Part shown: positions 36,064-44,659 of the stretch, piece by piece
Layout of the letters: the number at the start of each line of letters is the position of its first letter
Numbering within the stretch: position 1 is the stretch's first letter
Assembly (NCBI GenBank): GCA_052034005.1
Contig: JBPOJB010000013.1
Span: 1-64,000, forward strand
Length of the DNA stretch: 64,000 bases
Direction of reading: 5' to 3'
From: JAAYDI01 sp052034005
GTDB taxonomy: Bacteria; Planctomycetota; Planctomycetia; Pirellulales; Pirellulaceae
Position numbers and translations under genes: made by a program
Notes under the pieces: model-generated
Database searches by the model: none
Told to the model about the DNA's origin: nothing
The model's input: only the letters and a program-made list of their open reading frames with translations

Positions 36064-36570
36064 ATGACGCTTCAGCTCGCCAAACCGGCGCCGCCCGATG
36101 ATGACAAGCGCTGGAAGATGGTCGAGGTGACGATGCGGCGCAGCGGCTATGCCAGCCATGCGCTGATTGAAACGCTGCATCGCGTGCAGGGATTGTTCGG
36201 TTATCTGGACGAGCCGGCCATGCATTTCGTGGCCGAGTCGCTCGGGTTGCCTTTGAGCAAAGTGTACGGTGTCGCGACGTTCTACCACCTGTTTTCGCTC
36301 AAGCCGCAGGGCCGGCACACGTGCGTGATCTGCCTGGGAACCGCCTGCTACATCAAAGGAGCCCGGGACCTGATCGACGGCGTCCGCCGGACGTACGGTG
36401 TCGAACTGGGACAAACGACGCCCGACCTGGAACTGTCCCTGGTCGGGGCACGCTGTATCGGCGCCTGCGGACTGGCGCCGGCCGCCGTCGTGGACGGCCA
36501 GGTGTTGGGAAACCTGACGGTCGATCAGTTGTTGGCCAGGATCGAGAAGGTGATACACGATGCAACTTGA
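36064..36570 (+). CDS. hoxE: Bidirectional [NiFe] hydrogenase, diaphorase subunit HoxE
   Basis: 168 aa, NuoE-like thioredoxin-fold protein holding one 2Fe-2S cluster. The four ligands are in CLGTACYIKGA (two Cys) and ARCIGACGLAP (two Cys). LGLPLSKVYGVATFYHLFSL is the family helix. Start ATG 36064 with AGGAG 8 bases upstream. First gene of hoxEFUYH-protease; its stop overlaps hoxF by 11 bases. The presence of HoxE is typical of the group 3d NAD(P)-linked enzymes found in cyanobacteria and others. Confidence 0.93.
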   Translation: MTLQLAKPAPPDDDKRWKMVEVTMRRSGYASHALIETLHRVQGLFGYLDEPAMHFVAESLGLPLSKVYGVATFYHLFSLKPQGRHTCVICLGTACYIKGARDLIDGVRRTYGVELGQTTPDLELSLVGARCIGACGLAPAAVVDGQVLGNLTVDQLLARIEKVIHDAT

Positions 36571-38221
36571 CGAATTGACGGCCCTGGCGGCGGAGGCCCG
36601 CGAGCGGGACGTGCACTGCCGGCATCAGGTGCGGGTCTGCATGGCGGCCGGGTGCCAGTCGTCGGGTGCCAAGGCGGTGCTCGAGTCGCTGGCCGAGAAA
36701 GCCGCCCAGAAGGAGGGTGTGTGCGTCAAGGGGGTGGGCTGCATGGGGCTCTGCGCCGCCGGGCCGCTGGTGGAAATCTCGTCACACGGCGAGTCGGTGC
36801 CGGTGATGTACCAGCAGGTGACGGTGGACGACACCCAGGAGTTGATCGACCGTCTGGCGGGTCCCCCGGTCGAGCGTTTGCGGTGCCCGACCGACGTGCC
36901 GTTCTTCACCAGTCAGCAGAAGATCGTGCTGGAGAACTCGGGGATCATCGACCCGGAGCGGATCGAGGAGTATATCGCGGCCGACGGCTATCGCGGGCTG
37001 GTGACCGCGTTGACCGAGATGACGCCGGCGGAAGTATTGCGGGAGGTGGACTCCAGCGGCTTGCGGGGGCGTGGCGGCGGCGGCTACCCGACCGGGCTCA
37101 AGTGGTCGACGGTGTCCAAGATGCCGGGCAGCATGAAGTTCGTGGTCTGCAACGGCGACGAAGGCGATCCGGGCGCGTTCATGGACCGGGCGGTGTTGGA
37201 ATCCGACCCGCATCGCGTGATCGAGGGGATGGTGCTGGCCGGTTACGCGGTGGGCGCGACGCGCGGGTTCATCTATGTGCGGGCCGAGTATCCGCTGGCC
37301 ATTGAGCGTCTGACGACGGCCATCCGGGACGCGACCCGCCAGGGGTTCCTGGGTTCGAACATCTGCGAGACCCGGTTCAGTTTCGACATCGAGATCCGTC
37401 TGGGCGCGGGCGCGTTCGTGTGTGGGGAGGAAACCGCGTTGATGGCCTCGATCGAGGGCAAGCGTGGTCAACCGCGGTTCCGGCCGCCCTATCCGGCCCA
37501 GTCGGGCCTCTGGGGCTATCCGACGCTGATCAACAACGTCGAGACGTTGTCGAACATCCCGCCGATCATTCGCCGGGGCGGCGCCTGGTTCGCCTCGATC
37601 GGCACGGAGAAGTCGAAGGGCACGAAGGTCTTCGCGCTGGCCGGGCGGATCCGCAACACGGGCCTGATCGAAGTGCCCATGGGCGTGACGCTGCGCGACA
37701 TCGTGATGACGATTGGCGGGGGCGTGCCGGACGGGAGCCGGTTCAAGGCCGTGCAGACGGGCGGGCCTTCGGGCGGCTGTCTTCCCGAGGCGCTGCTCGA
37801 CTTGCCGGTCGACTATGACACGCTCCGCGAGGCCGGCTCGATCATGGGTTCGGGCGGGCTGATCGTGATGGATCACACGTCTTCGATGGTGGACGTGGCC
37901 CGGTTCTTCATGGAGTTCTGCATGGACGAATCGTGTGGCAAATGCGTCCCCTGCCGGATGGGCACCCACCAGATGCATGCCCTGCTGGACAAGATCGCGC
38001 GGGGCGAGAGCACGCACAAGGACCTGCAGTTGTTGGAGGAGATGTGTGAGGTGGTGCAGGCGATGAGCCTGTGCGGGCTGGGCCAGACGGCTCCCAATCC
38101 GGTGCTCAGCACGCTGCGCCACTTCCGGGACGAGTATCTGGCGAAGTTGCGGGACGGCGACGCGGCGCCCGGCGATGAGGCTTCGCGTGCCGCGCCCGCC
38201 GGTTCCGAGGAGACCGCCTGA
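36560..38221 (+). CDS. hoxF: Bidirectional [NiFe] hydrogenase, NAD(H)/FMN subunit HoxF
   Basis: 553 aa, NuoF-like. The N-terminal thioredoxin-like domain has an extra 2Fe-2S site (CMAAGCQSSG; GVGCMGLCAAGP). FMN and NADH sites follow: GLRGRGGGGYPTGLKW (about residues 170-185), CNGDEGDPGAFMDR, GAGAFVCGEETALMASIEG. The 4Fe-4S ligands are in ESCGKCVPCRMGTHQM and LCGLGQTAPNP near the C-terminus. It exchanges electrons with NAD(P)H. The TGA shares its last base with the hoxU ATG. Confidence 0.95.
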   Translation: MQLDELTALAAEARERDVHCRHQVRVCMAAGCQSSGAKAVLESLAEKAAQKEGVCVKGVGCMGLCAAGPLVEISSHGESVPVMYQQVTVDDTQELIDRLAGPPVERLRCPTDVPFFTSQQKIVLENSGIIDPERIEEYIAADGYRGLVTALTEMTPAEVLREVDSSGLRGRGGGGYPTGLKWSTVSKMPGSMKFVVCNGDEGDPGAFMDRAVLESDPHRVIEGMVLAGYAVGATRGFIYVRAEYPLAIERLTTAIRDATRQGFLGSNICETRFSFDIEIRLGAGAFVCGEETALMASIEGKRGQPRFRPPYPAQSGLWGYPTLINNVETLSNIPPIIRRGGAWFASIGTEKSKGTKVFALAGRIRNTGLIEVPMGVTLRDIVMTIGGGVPDGSRFKAVQTGGPSGGCLPEALLDLPVDYDTLREAGSIMGSGGLIVMDHTSSMVDVARFFMEFCMDESCGKCVPCRMGTHQMHALLDKIARGESTHKDLQLLEEMCEVVQAMSLCGLGQTAPNPVLSTLRHFRDEYLAKLRDGDAAPGDEASRAAPAGSEETA

Positions 38222-38958
38222 TGATGAAACCTGCCGGGCCCTCGCAAGTGCGTGTCGTGACGCTCAAGATCAACGATCGCGACGTCAGTGCGCGGGAGGA
38301 CGAGACGATTCTGCAGGTGGCGCGCGAGAACGGGATCCGCATCCCGTCGCTGTGCTACATGGAGGGGTTGAGCGTCTGGAGCGCGTGCCGTCTGTGCATG
38401 GTGGAGATCAAGGGCAGCGACCGGCTCGTGGCCGCCTGCAGCACCTGGGTGGCCGAGCAGATGGAGGTGCAAACCGACACCGACCGGCTGCGGCGCTACC
38501 GGCGGATGATCGTGGAGATGTTGTTTGCCGAGCGGAACCATGTGTGTGCGGTATGCGTGTCCAACGGGCGCTGCGAATTGCAGAACCTGGCGACCGAGTG
38601 CGGTGTGGATCGTGTGCGGGTGCCCTACCGGACGGCCGTCTACCACGTCGACGCCTCCCACGACTGGTTCCGGCTGGATCACAACCGCTGCGTGCTCTGT
38701 ACGCGGTGTGTCCGGGTCTGCGACGAGATCGAAGGCGCGCACACGTGGGATCTGATGGGGCGGGGCATCAACTGCCTGGTGATCACCGATTTGAACAAGC
38801 CGTGGGGCGAGAGCGAGTCGTGCACGGGGTGTGGCAAGTGCGTCCAGGTGTGCCCCACCGGCGCGCTGGTGCGGCACGGCACGTCGGCCGGCGAGATGGA
38901 GAAGGATCGGGCCTTCCTGCCCTACCTGTCGCGCATGAGGGAGGCGGAGTGGGAATGA
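38221..38958 (+). CDS. hoxU: Bidirectional [NiFe] hydrogenase, Fe-S subunit HoxU
   Basis: 245 aa, the N-terminal NuoG-like electron wire. 2Fe-2S ligands are in SLCYMEGLSVWSACRLCMVE and VAACSTW. The His-Cys3 4Fe-4S site is in ERNHVCAVCVSNGRCELQ. Two ferredoxin-type 4Fe-4S sites are in NRCVLCTRCVRVCDE and CTGCGKCVQVCPTGA. Links HoxEF to HoxYH. Ends with an ATGA overlap into hoxY. Confidence 0.95.
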   Translation: MMKPAGPSQVRVVTLKINDRDVSAREDETILQVARENGIRIPSLCYMEGLSVWSACRLCMVEIKGSDRLVAACSTWVAEQMEVQTDTDRLRRYRRMIVEMLFAERNHVCAVCVSNGRCELQNLATECGVDRVRVPYRTAVYHVDASHDWFRLDHNRCVLCTRCVRVCDEIEGAHTWDLMGRGINCLVITDLNKPWGESESCTGCGKCVQVCPTGALVRHGTSAGEMEKDRAFLPYLSRMREAEWE

Positions 38959-39497
38959 CGCAATCGCAACGCATCACGCTGGCCACCGCGTGGTTGGACG
39001 GCTGCTCGGGCTGCCATATGTCGTTTCTGGACATTGACGAGCGCCTCTTCGCGCTGGCCAAGCGGGTCGACATCATCTACTCGCCGCTGGTGGACGTCAA
39101 GGCGCTGCCCGAGTCGGTGGATGTGGGGATCCTCGAGGGGGCGGTCAGCACCGAGGAGGACCTGCGGAAAGCGCAGGAGTTCCGGCGGCACTGCCGGTTC
39201 CTGATCAGCTTGGGCGACTGTGCGGTCTGCGGCAACGTGCCGGGCATGCGGAACTTCTTTCCGCTCCAGGACGTGCTGGACCGGGCCTATCGCGAGAACG
39301 TGCAGAAGAACCCCCAGGTTCCCAGCCAGGGGGTGCCCCGCCTGCTGCCGATCGTGCAGCCGGTGCACGGGGTGGTGGAGGTGGACCTGTTCGTGCAGGG
39401 CTGCCCGCCGCCGGCGGACGCCATCTGGCACGTGTTGAGCGAGCTGATCGACGGGCGCACGCCCGACCCGTTGAAACTCACCCGATTCGGAAAGTAA
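38955..39497 (+). CDS. hoxY: Bidirectional [NiFe] hydrogenase small subunit HoxY
   Basis: 180 aa. Carries the proximal 4Fe-4S cluster: LDGCSGCHMSFLD (first two Cys), GDCAVCGNVPGMRN and VQGCPPPADAIW. Short and without a twin-arginine signal, so soluble and cytoplasmic, as expected for group 3d. Starts at ATG 38955 inside the hoxU stop and is followed 12 bases later by hoxH. Confidence 0.94.
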   Translation: MTQSQRITLATAWLDGCSGCHMSFLDIDERLFALAKRVDIIYSPLVDVKALPESVDVGILEGAVSTEEDLRKAQEFRRHCRFLISLGDCAVCGNVPGMRNFFPLQDVLDRAYRENVQKNPQVPSQGVPRLLPIVQPVHGVVEVDLFVQGCPPPADAIWHVLSELIDGRTPDPLKLTRFGK

Positions 39498-39509
39498 GGA
39501 TCACGCACT

Positions 39510-41009
39510 GTGAGCCAGACCATAGCAATCGAACCGGTCACGCGCATCGAAGGGCATGCCCGTATCACGATCGAGCTCGACGAGGCCGGCAAGGTGGACG
39601 ATGCCCGGTTCCATCTGACCCAGTTCCGGGGCTTCGAGAAATTCTGCGAAGGGCGGCCCTACCGCGAGATGCCGGCGCTGACCGCGCGCACCTGCGGCAT
39701 CTGTCCGGTCAGCCACCTGCTGGCATCCGCCAAGGCGTGTGACGCGCTGCTGTGCGTGCGGATCCCCGAGGTGGCCATGGAGCTGCGCCGGATCATGAAC
39801 CTGGCGCAGCTCACCCAGTCGCATGCGCTGTCGTTCTTCCACCTGTCGTCGCCCGATCTGCTCTTGGGGTGGGATTGTCCGCCGGAGGAGCGGAACATCT
39901 TCGGCGTCATGTTCCGCCATCCGCAGCTGGCGCGGGAAGGCATCCGCCTGCGCCAGATCGGCCAGACGATCATCGAGATGCTCGGCGGCAAGAAAGTGCA
40001 CCCGATGTGGGTCGTGCCGGGCGGCGTGAGCGAGCCGCTGACCGAAGAGAAACGCGACCAGATGCTGCTCCTGGTCGATGAGGGCCTGGACATCGCGCGG
40101 CGGACCTACGAGTTCTACAAGGACGAAGTCGTCCCGAAGTTCAAGGACGAGGCCCGGCATTTCGGCAATTTCCCCACGATGTTCCTCAGCCTCGTCTCGC
40201 CCGAGGGGCGCCTGGAGCATTACGACGGGCTCCTGCGGATCAAGGACGCCAACGGCCGGATCATCGAGGACATGGTGCCCTGCAGCGAGTACGAGTCGAT
40301 CATCGGCGAGGCGGTGGAGCCGTTCTCGTACATGAAGTCCCCCTACTTCAAGCCGCGCGGGTACCCGAACGGCATCTACCGCGTGGGGCCGCTGGCCCGG
40401 CTCAACAACTGCGATACGTGCGGCACGCCGTTCGCCGACGTGGCGCTGGCCGAGTTCCGCACGCTGCAGGAAACCAAGCCGGTGGCCAGCAGCTTCCACT
40501 ACCACTACGCCCGGCTGGTCGAGATCATCTTCGCCTTGGAGAGCATCGATCGGCTGCTGAACGATCCCTCCATCCTCCACACGTTCGTGCGCGCCCGGGC
40601 CCGCAGCAACACGCTCGACGGGGTGGGGATCGCCGAAGCGCCGCGCGGCACGCTCATCCATCACTACCGCATTGACGACGACGGGTTGATGACCTGGATG
40701 AACCTGATCATCGCCACGGGGCACAACAACCTGGCGATGAATAAAGGCATCAAACAGGTCGCACAGAAATATGTGAAGGCCAACAAGCTCCAGGAAGGGA
40801 TGCTCAACCGGGTCGAGGCGCTGATCCGCTGTTACGACCCGTGCCTGAGCTGCGCCTCGCACGCCTGGGGCCAGATGCCGCTGGAGATCGAACTGCGCGA
40901 CGTCGACGGGCGGCTTGTCGATCGGGCCGCACGTCGGACAGGCGGCCAGCCCGTCCCCGTCGGGCCGGCTGCCAGCCCGTCGCCTCCTGGAGAACCGAGC
41001 AGAGCATAG
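39510..41009 (+). CDS. hoxH: Bidirectional [NiFe] hydrogenase large subunit HoxH
   Basis: 499 aa, contains the NiFe centre. N-terminal ligands Cys62 and Cys65 (RTCGICPVSH); C-terminal ligands Cys445 and Cys448 in DPCLSCASH. Start is GTG 39510, with AAGGA about 9 bases upstream. The maturation protease should cut after His451, releasing a 48-residue C-terminal peptide. Its first 20 residues (AWGQMPLEIELRDVDGRLVD) look normal, and the last 28 are a Pro/Ala/Gly-rich extra tail. The protease gene follows 8 bases later. Confidence 0.95.
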   Translation: MSQTIAIEPVTRIEGHARITIELDEAGKVDDARFHLTQFRGFEKFCEGRPYREMPALTARTCGICPVSHLLASAKACDALLCVRIPEVAMELRRIMNLAQLTQSHALSFFHLSSPDLLLGWDCPPEERNIFGVMFRHPQLAREGIRLRQIGQTIIEMLGGKKVHPMWVVPGGVSEPLTEEKRDQMLLLVDEGLDIARRTYEFYKDEVVPKFKDEARHFGNFPTMFLSLVSPEGRLEHYDGLLRIKDANGRIIEDMVPCSEYESIIGEAVEPFSYMKSPYFKPRGYPNGIYRVGPLARLNNCDTCGTPFADVALAEFRTLQETKPVASSFHYHYARLVEIIFALESIDRLLNDPSILHTFVRARARSNTLDGVGIAEAPRGTLIHHYRIDDDGLMTWMNLIIATGHNNLAMNKGIKQVAQKYVKANKLQEGMLNRVEALIRCYDPCLSCASHAWGQMPLEIELRDVDGRLVDRAARRTGGQPVPVGPAASPSPPGEPSRA

Positions 41010-41017
41010 GTCGTGCG

Positions 41018-41503
41018 ATGTCCGACGCCGGATCACCCGCGAGTGTCGTCATCCTGGGCTTCGGCAGCCCGATCCGCGGGGATGACGCGTTCGGGCCGGT
41101 GGTGGCCGACCAGCTGGCGGACGAACTCGCCTCGCCGCGTGTGCAGGTGCTCAGCCGCCACATCCTGACCGCCGAGCTGGCCGAAGTGCTGCGCAATGCG
41201 ACGCTGGCCGTGTTCATCGACGCGTCGACGGACGGCGAAGTGGGACAGATCGTGCGACACGAACTCGAGCCCGACAAGTCGACGGCGGGCAGCATGGCCC
41301 ATTCGGTCGATGCACCCGGCCTGCTCGCCTGGACCCATGGGCTCTACGGGCGCGCGCCGCGCGGCGTGTTGCTGTCCACGCGCGGGGTGACTTTCGATTA
41401 TGCGAATTGCCAGCTGTCTCCCGCCGTGGCCGCCGTCGTGGCGCGCATGAAGGGGGTGGTCACGCGCCTGGTCGATGAGCACCTGGGCGAGCTTCGGACC
41501 TGA
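41018..41503 (+). CDS. hoxW: Hydrogenase maturation protease (HoxW/HycI family)
   Basis: 161 aa nickel-dependent endopeptidase that removes the C-terminal peptide of HoxH after nickel insertion. Signature LGFGSPIRGDDAFGPVVADQL with the metal Asp/Glu positions; LAVFIDAST is the second Asp region, and MAHSVDAPGLLAW carries a His. Last gene of the hox operon. No hyp genes for the rest of NiFe maturation are in the window. Confidence 0.9.
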   Translation: MSDAGSPASVVILGFGSPIRGDDAFGPVVADQLADELASPRVQVLSRHILTAELAEVLRNATLAVFIDASTDGEVGQIVRHELEPDKSTAGSMAHSVDAPGLLAWTHGLYGRAPRGVLLSTRGVTFDYANCQLSPAVAAVVARMKGVVTRLVDEHLGELRT

Positions 41504-41541
41504 CCGGCCGTGTGCGGTTGGGCCGTCCTGGGGCGATCGGG

Positions 41542-42006
41542 CTAACGGGGATGGCAGCGATGGGGGCCGCCCCAGACGGCCTCCTGGCGGTCGCGGTAGA
41601 GCGGGAAGCGGCCGGTCAGGCGGGCGCGGTGCAGTGGCCGCCGGTACGCGTTGGGCAGCCCGCACAGGCGCAGCACGCCGTGGTGGTCCTGGATCCACTG
41701 GTCGAGCGTCTGCAGTTGTTCGATCAGCTTTTCGCAGGGCAAGGTCGCGTCCTGCAGCTCCAGCACGACGCGGTAGGTGAAATGCTGGTCGAGCACCGAG
41801 GTGACGCGCTGGGCCAACGACTCGGCTTCCGGATCGCCGGGCCGGCACTGCCGGACGCGCACGAACAGCCAATTCGGTCCGCGCTCGACCTCCAGTCGCG
41901 GTGCGGGCGGAGCAGGGGGCGCGGGCGTCGACCCGGGTATTGGGGCCATCGGCTTGGCCGGTACCGGTTGGCCGTCCACGATCGCTGCTGCGGATGTGCG
42001 ATCCAT
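41542..42006 (-). CDS. STAS-like small protein
   Basis: 154 aa. Start ATG 42006 with GGAGA upstream. After a Pro/Ala-rich linker (about 20-45) comes a domain with the strand-helix order of STAS anti-sigma-antagonist proteins (YRVVLELQDATLPCEKLIEQLQTLDQWIQDHHGVLRLCGLP). The usual phosphorylated Ser position is not clear; Thr or Ser in DATLPCEK is the candidate. It follows the BON gene by 87 bases on the same strand, so both may come from the promoter at 42503-42531. Role unknown; possibly a regulator or scaffold. Confidence 0.5.
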   Translation of the reverse strand: MDRTSAAAIVDGQPVPAKPMAPIPGSTPAPPAPPAPRLEVERGPNWLFVRVRQCRPGDPEAESLAQRVTSVLDQHFTYRVVLELQDATLPCEKLIEQLQTLDQWIQDHHGVLRLCGLPNAYRRPLHRARLTGRFPLYRDRQEAVWGGPHRCHPR

Positions 42007-42093
42007 GATCACAGTCTCCTGGCGAGCCAGTGTACGAGACATCTCTGGCGGGCCCGCGGCGGCTTGACTGCGGCTTGCCTTACGGCCACGCGC

Positions 42094-42390
42094 TCACCGC
42101 GGATAGCGGGTCCGCACCACCTCGACTCGGTTCACCACACGTTCCACGCCTTCGACGCGTCGTGCAATCGTCTGAGCGATCTGTTTCATGTAGAAGCTGG
42201 ACACATGTCCGCGCAGCGTGACGATCCCTTCGTGGTACTCGCACGTGAGGCGCCACAGCTCTGGGTAGGACGACTGGTGCAGCTTGAAGCGCGCTGCGGT
42301 TTCAATCTGTCGCCCGGCATCGGCAATGGGTGACCGCGTATCGCCCCCCGCCCCTGCTGTCCTCGGTGTGATTGGTAGTCTCGCCGCCAT
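42094..42390 (-). CDS. BON-domain protein
   Basis: 98 aa. Start ATG 42390 (MAARLPITPRT) with GGAG 7 bases upstream. Residues about 40-95 form a BON domain: YPELWRLTCEYHEGIVTLRGHVSSFYMKQIAQ and VEGVERVVNRVEVV. BON domains are found in osmotically induced and lipid-binding proteins. No signal peptide is seen. Near two lipid-synthesis genes but on the opposite strand. Confidence 0.75.
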   Translation of the reverse strand: MAARLPITPRTAGAGGDTRSPIADAGRQIETAARFKLHQSSYPELWRLTCEYHEGIVTLRGHVSSFYMKQIAQTIARRVEGVERVVNRVEVVRTRYPR

Positions 42391-42502
42391 AGGCAATCTC
42401 CATTCCTGGGAGTGCTTGCCGGCTATTTCGGCCTGCCGCTCGAGCAGGCGCACAGCGCAGAGTCCACGCGCGTAGAATTATGGAATTGAGGACACCATAA
42501 TG

Positions 42503-42531
42503 TTTATAAGGTTCCCGCTCGAGATAGTCAA
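42503..42531 (-). promoter_or_regulatory. Strong candidate promoter for the BON-STAS genes
   Basis: Minus strand TTGACT (42531-42526, 5 of 6) and TATAAA (42508-42503, 5 of 6) with exactly 17 bases between, in a locally AT-rich patch. Start of transcription would fall near 42496, about 105 bases before the BON gene. Confidence 0.62.
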
Positions 42532-42548
42532 GCAAACTTCCGCCTCGC

Positions 42549-42578
42549 TTGACGCGCAGTGGTGCGGGGCACCAGAAT
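42549..42578 (+). promoter_or_regulatory. Candidate promoter of psd
   Basis: TTGACG (42549-42554, 5 of 6) and CAGAAT (42573-42578, 4 of 6) with 18 bases between. It is back to back with the BON promoter. Confidence 0.33.
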
Positions 42579-42718
42579 GGCGCCTGGTCGTTAGGCCATT
42601 ATTCAGATCTCCATTTGGTCCACTCGGTGGGAAGCACGGCGACACTATGACGGTCGGTCTCGACGCAAATGCGGTTGATGGAGGAGGTCCGGGCAGGGGC
42701 GGGCGGCAGGTGGAGCCG

Positions 42719-43627
42719 ATGCCGGCCGAGATCGCGTCGATCCAGCCGGGCGGCGGGTTCTGCATGGCCTGCGAGCTGGCCTGGGGTCGGGTACGGCGGT
42801 GGTACTTACGCCGCTGGCGCGCCGCGTACCTGGACCGCATGGGCCGGGCGCGGCAAGGTGGGACAGGGACCTACCCTCACGAGATTCTCGATCCGCGGGA
42901 CCTGAAGTTCGTCCGCAACCAAGGGGACGTGCACTGGCGTGCGGAGGACGATCCGTTCGCCTGGCGCGGCCGTCTCGGCCTGGCGCGCGTGGGGTGGGCC
43001 GAGATCATCCTGGTGGGCGGCGGCCTGCTGGTGCTCGCGTTGTTGACCTCTTGGCTGTTCTGGCCGCTGGCGATCCTGCCGCTGCTGTTGGCGGGGTTCG
43101 TCCTCTTTTTCTTTCGCGACCCTTCCCGCGTGATCCCGGCGGAACCGGGCGTGGTCGTATCGCCGGCCGACGGGCGTGTGTATGCCATCCGGGAGGTGGA
43201 TCATGACGAGTATGTGGGCGGTCCGGCCGTCGTCATCGATATTTTCCTCTCGGTGTTGAATGTCCACTTAAACCGCGTGCCGATGGACTGTCGAGTGATC
43301 GGGATGACGTATCGGCGCGGCAGGTTCCTCAATGCCCTGCGTGCCGCGGCGGCCGCGGAGAACGAGTCGCTCGAGTTGCGGCTGGAAACGACCGAAGGGC
43401 CGCCGCGGGGCATGCGTGTGCGGCAGGTTGCCGGCGCGATTGCGCGGCGGATCGTCTGCTGGGTTCGGCCGGGGGAACACTTGTCAAAAGGCGCCCGATT
43501 CGGGATGATCAAGCTGGGCTCGCGCACGGAGCTGACGATCCCGCGGGAGGCGGGGCTCGAGGTTTGCGTGCGGCTGGGCCAGCCGGTTCAAGCGGGCACG
43601 ACCATCATGGCTCGGTACAGGTCATAG
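42719..43627 (+). CDS. psd: Phosphatidylserine decarboxylase
   Basis: 302 aa from ATG 42719; an in-frame ATG at 42647 and a GTG at 42710 are alternatives and no ribosome site decides. Makes phosphatidylethanolamine from phosphatidylserine. A basic N-terminal part (RRWYLRRWRAAYLDRM) and a membrane hairpin (LVGGGLLVLALLTSWLFWPLAILPLLLAGFVLFF) precede the decarboxylase: FFRDPSRVIPAEPG, VVSPADGRVYAI, SVLNVHLNRVPMD, and the self-cleavage site Gly-Ser in FGMIKLGSRTEL, where the Ser becomes the pyruvoyl group. Followed 10 bases later by pssA, the preceding step in the pathway. Confidence 0.9.
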   Translation: MPAEIASIQPGGGFCMACELAWGRVRRWYLRRWRAAYLDRMGRARQGGTGTYPHEILDPRDLKFVRNQGDVHWRAEDDPFAWRGRLGLARVGWAEIILVGGGLLVLALLTSWLFWPLAILPLLLAGFVLFFFRDPSRVIPAEPGVVVSPADGRVYAIREVDHDEYVGGPAVVIDIFLSVLNVHLNRVPMDCRVIGMTYRRGRFLNALRAAAAAENESLELRLETTEGPPRGMRVRQVAGAIARRIVCWVRPGEHLSKGARFGMIKLGSRTELTIPREAGLEVCVRLGQPVQAGTTIMARYRS

Positions 43628-43636
43628 GCACCATCC

Positions 43637-44500
43637 ATGCATCGCGACAAGAGACGACGGCGCAGAGTCCGCCACATCACATTCCCGGCGCTGCCGACCG
43701 CCTGCACGCTGGCCAACGGCGTCTGCGGCCTGGCGGCCATCACGGTGGTGACCAGCCGCGTTCCGCAGCACACGCAGATCGAATTGGCGTACTATGCGGC
43801 GTGGTTGGTGTTCCTGGGCATGGTGTTCGACATGCTCGACGGGCACATCGCGCGGCTGACGCGGCAGACGAGCCAGTTCGGCAAAGAGCTGGACAGCTTG
43901 TGCGACGTGATCACGTTCGGCGTGGCGCCCGTGTTCATCATGTTCACCTACTGCGACGTGTTCCAGCGGCGGTTGTTGTGGGGCATCGGCGTGCTGTATG
44001 CCGTGGGCGCCATTTTGCGTCTGGCACGGTACAACGTCCACAAAGACGAGCATGCGCCGACAGCCTATTTCCAAGGGCTGCCCACGCCGATGGCGGCCGG
44101 CACGATTGCCTCGTTCGCCATCGCCACGCCCTCGCTGATCGAACTGACCGACGCGCTGGTGCCGACCGTCACCCAGGAATGGGCGCGGCGGGTCAATACG
44201 GCGACCATGGTGATCGTCCCGGTTCTGACCGGTGTGCTGGCCTGGCTGATGGTGTCTCACATCCGGTATCCGCACGTGGCCCGGTTGCTGGCGCGGCGCC
44301 GCAGTTTCCCGCAGCTGGTGGAGTTGGTGTTTGCCATCGTCGTGGCGGTCACGCTCAAGGAATTCGCCCTGCCCGTGTTGTTCAGCTATTTCGTGTTCGC
44401 CCCGGCCGTCAATCAGCTGCGACTCCGCGCTTTGAACCGGCAGGGCTCGGCGACGGACGAGCCACCGCTGCCGGTGGCCACGGCGGACGATGCGAGGTAG
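43637..44500 (+). CDS. pssA: CDP-diacylglycerol-serine O-phosphatidyltransferase
   Basis: 287 aa, polytopic membrane enzyme that makes phosphatidylserine from CDP-diacylglycerol and serine. The CDP-alcohol phosphotransferase motif (DGx2ARx8Gx3Dx3D) reads DMLDGHIARLTRQTSQFGKE followed by LDSLCD. About six to seven hydrophobic segments are visible. Basic N-terminus RDKRRRRR. Operon with psd, so both steps to phosphatidylethanolamine are made together. Confidence 0.93.
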   Translation: MHRDKRRRRRVRHITFPALPTACTLANGVCGLAAITVVTSRVPQHTQIELAYYAAWLVFLGMVFDMLDGHIARLTRQTSQFGKELDSLCDVITFGVAPVFIMFTYCDVFQRRLLWGIGVLYAVGAILRLARYNVHKDEHAPTAYFQGLPTPMAAGTIASFAIATPSLIELTDALVPTVTQEWARRVNTATMVIVPVLTGVLAWLMVSHIRYPHVARLLARRRSFPQLVELVFAIVVAVTLKEFALPVLFSYFVFAPAVNQLRLRALNRQGSATDEPPLPVATADDAR

Positions 44501-44659
44501 GGGTTTTCGGAATCGGCCGTCGTCCAGTCGGCATCGGCGTATCGGAGCGGGGCCGACGGATAGCCCACGCGTCCGGCTGTTCGGCGGATCACGCGTGGCG
44601 GGCCGGCCGTGCTGGTTTCCGGGGCGGTTCACGCAGGTTAGGTCGGGGAGTTGGCGTCG

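Noticed and set aside
36064..38958. NuoEFG of respiratory complex I
   Set aside because: HoxY and HoxH with NiFe ligands and a maturation protease follow directly; no membrane Nuo subunits are present.
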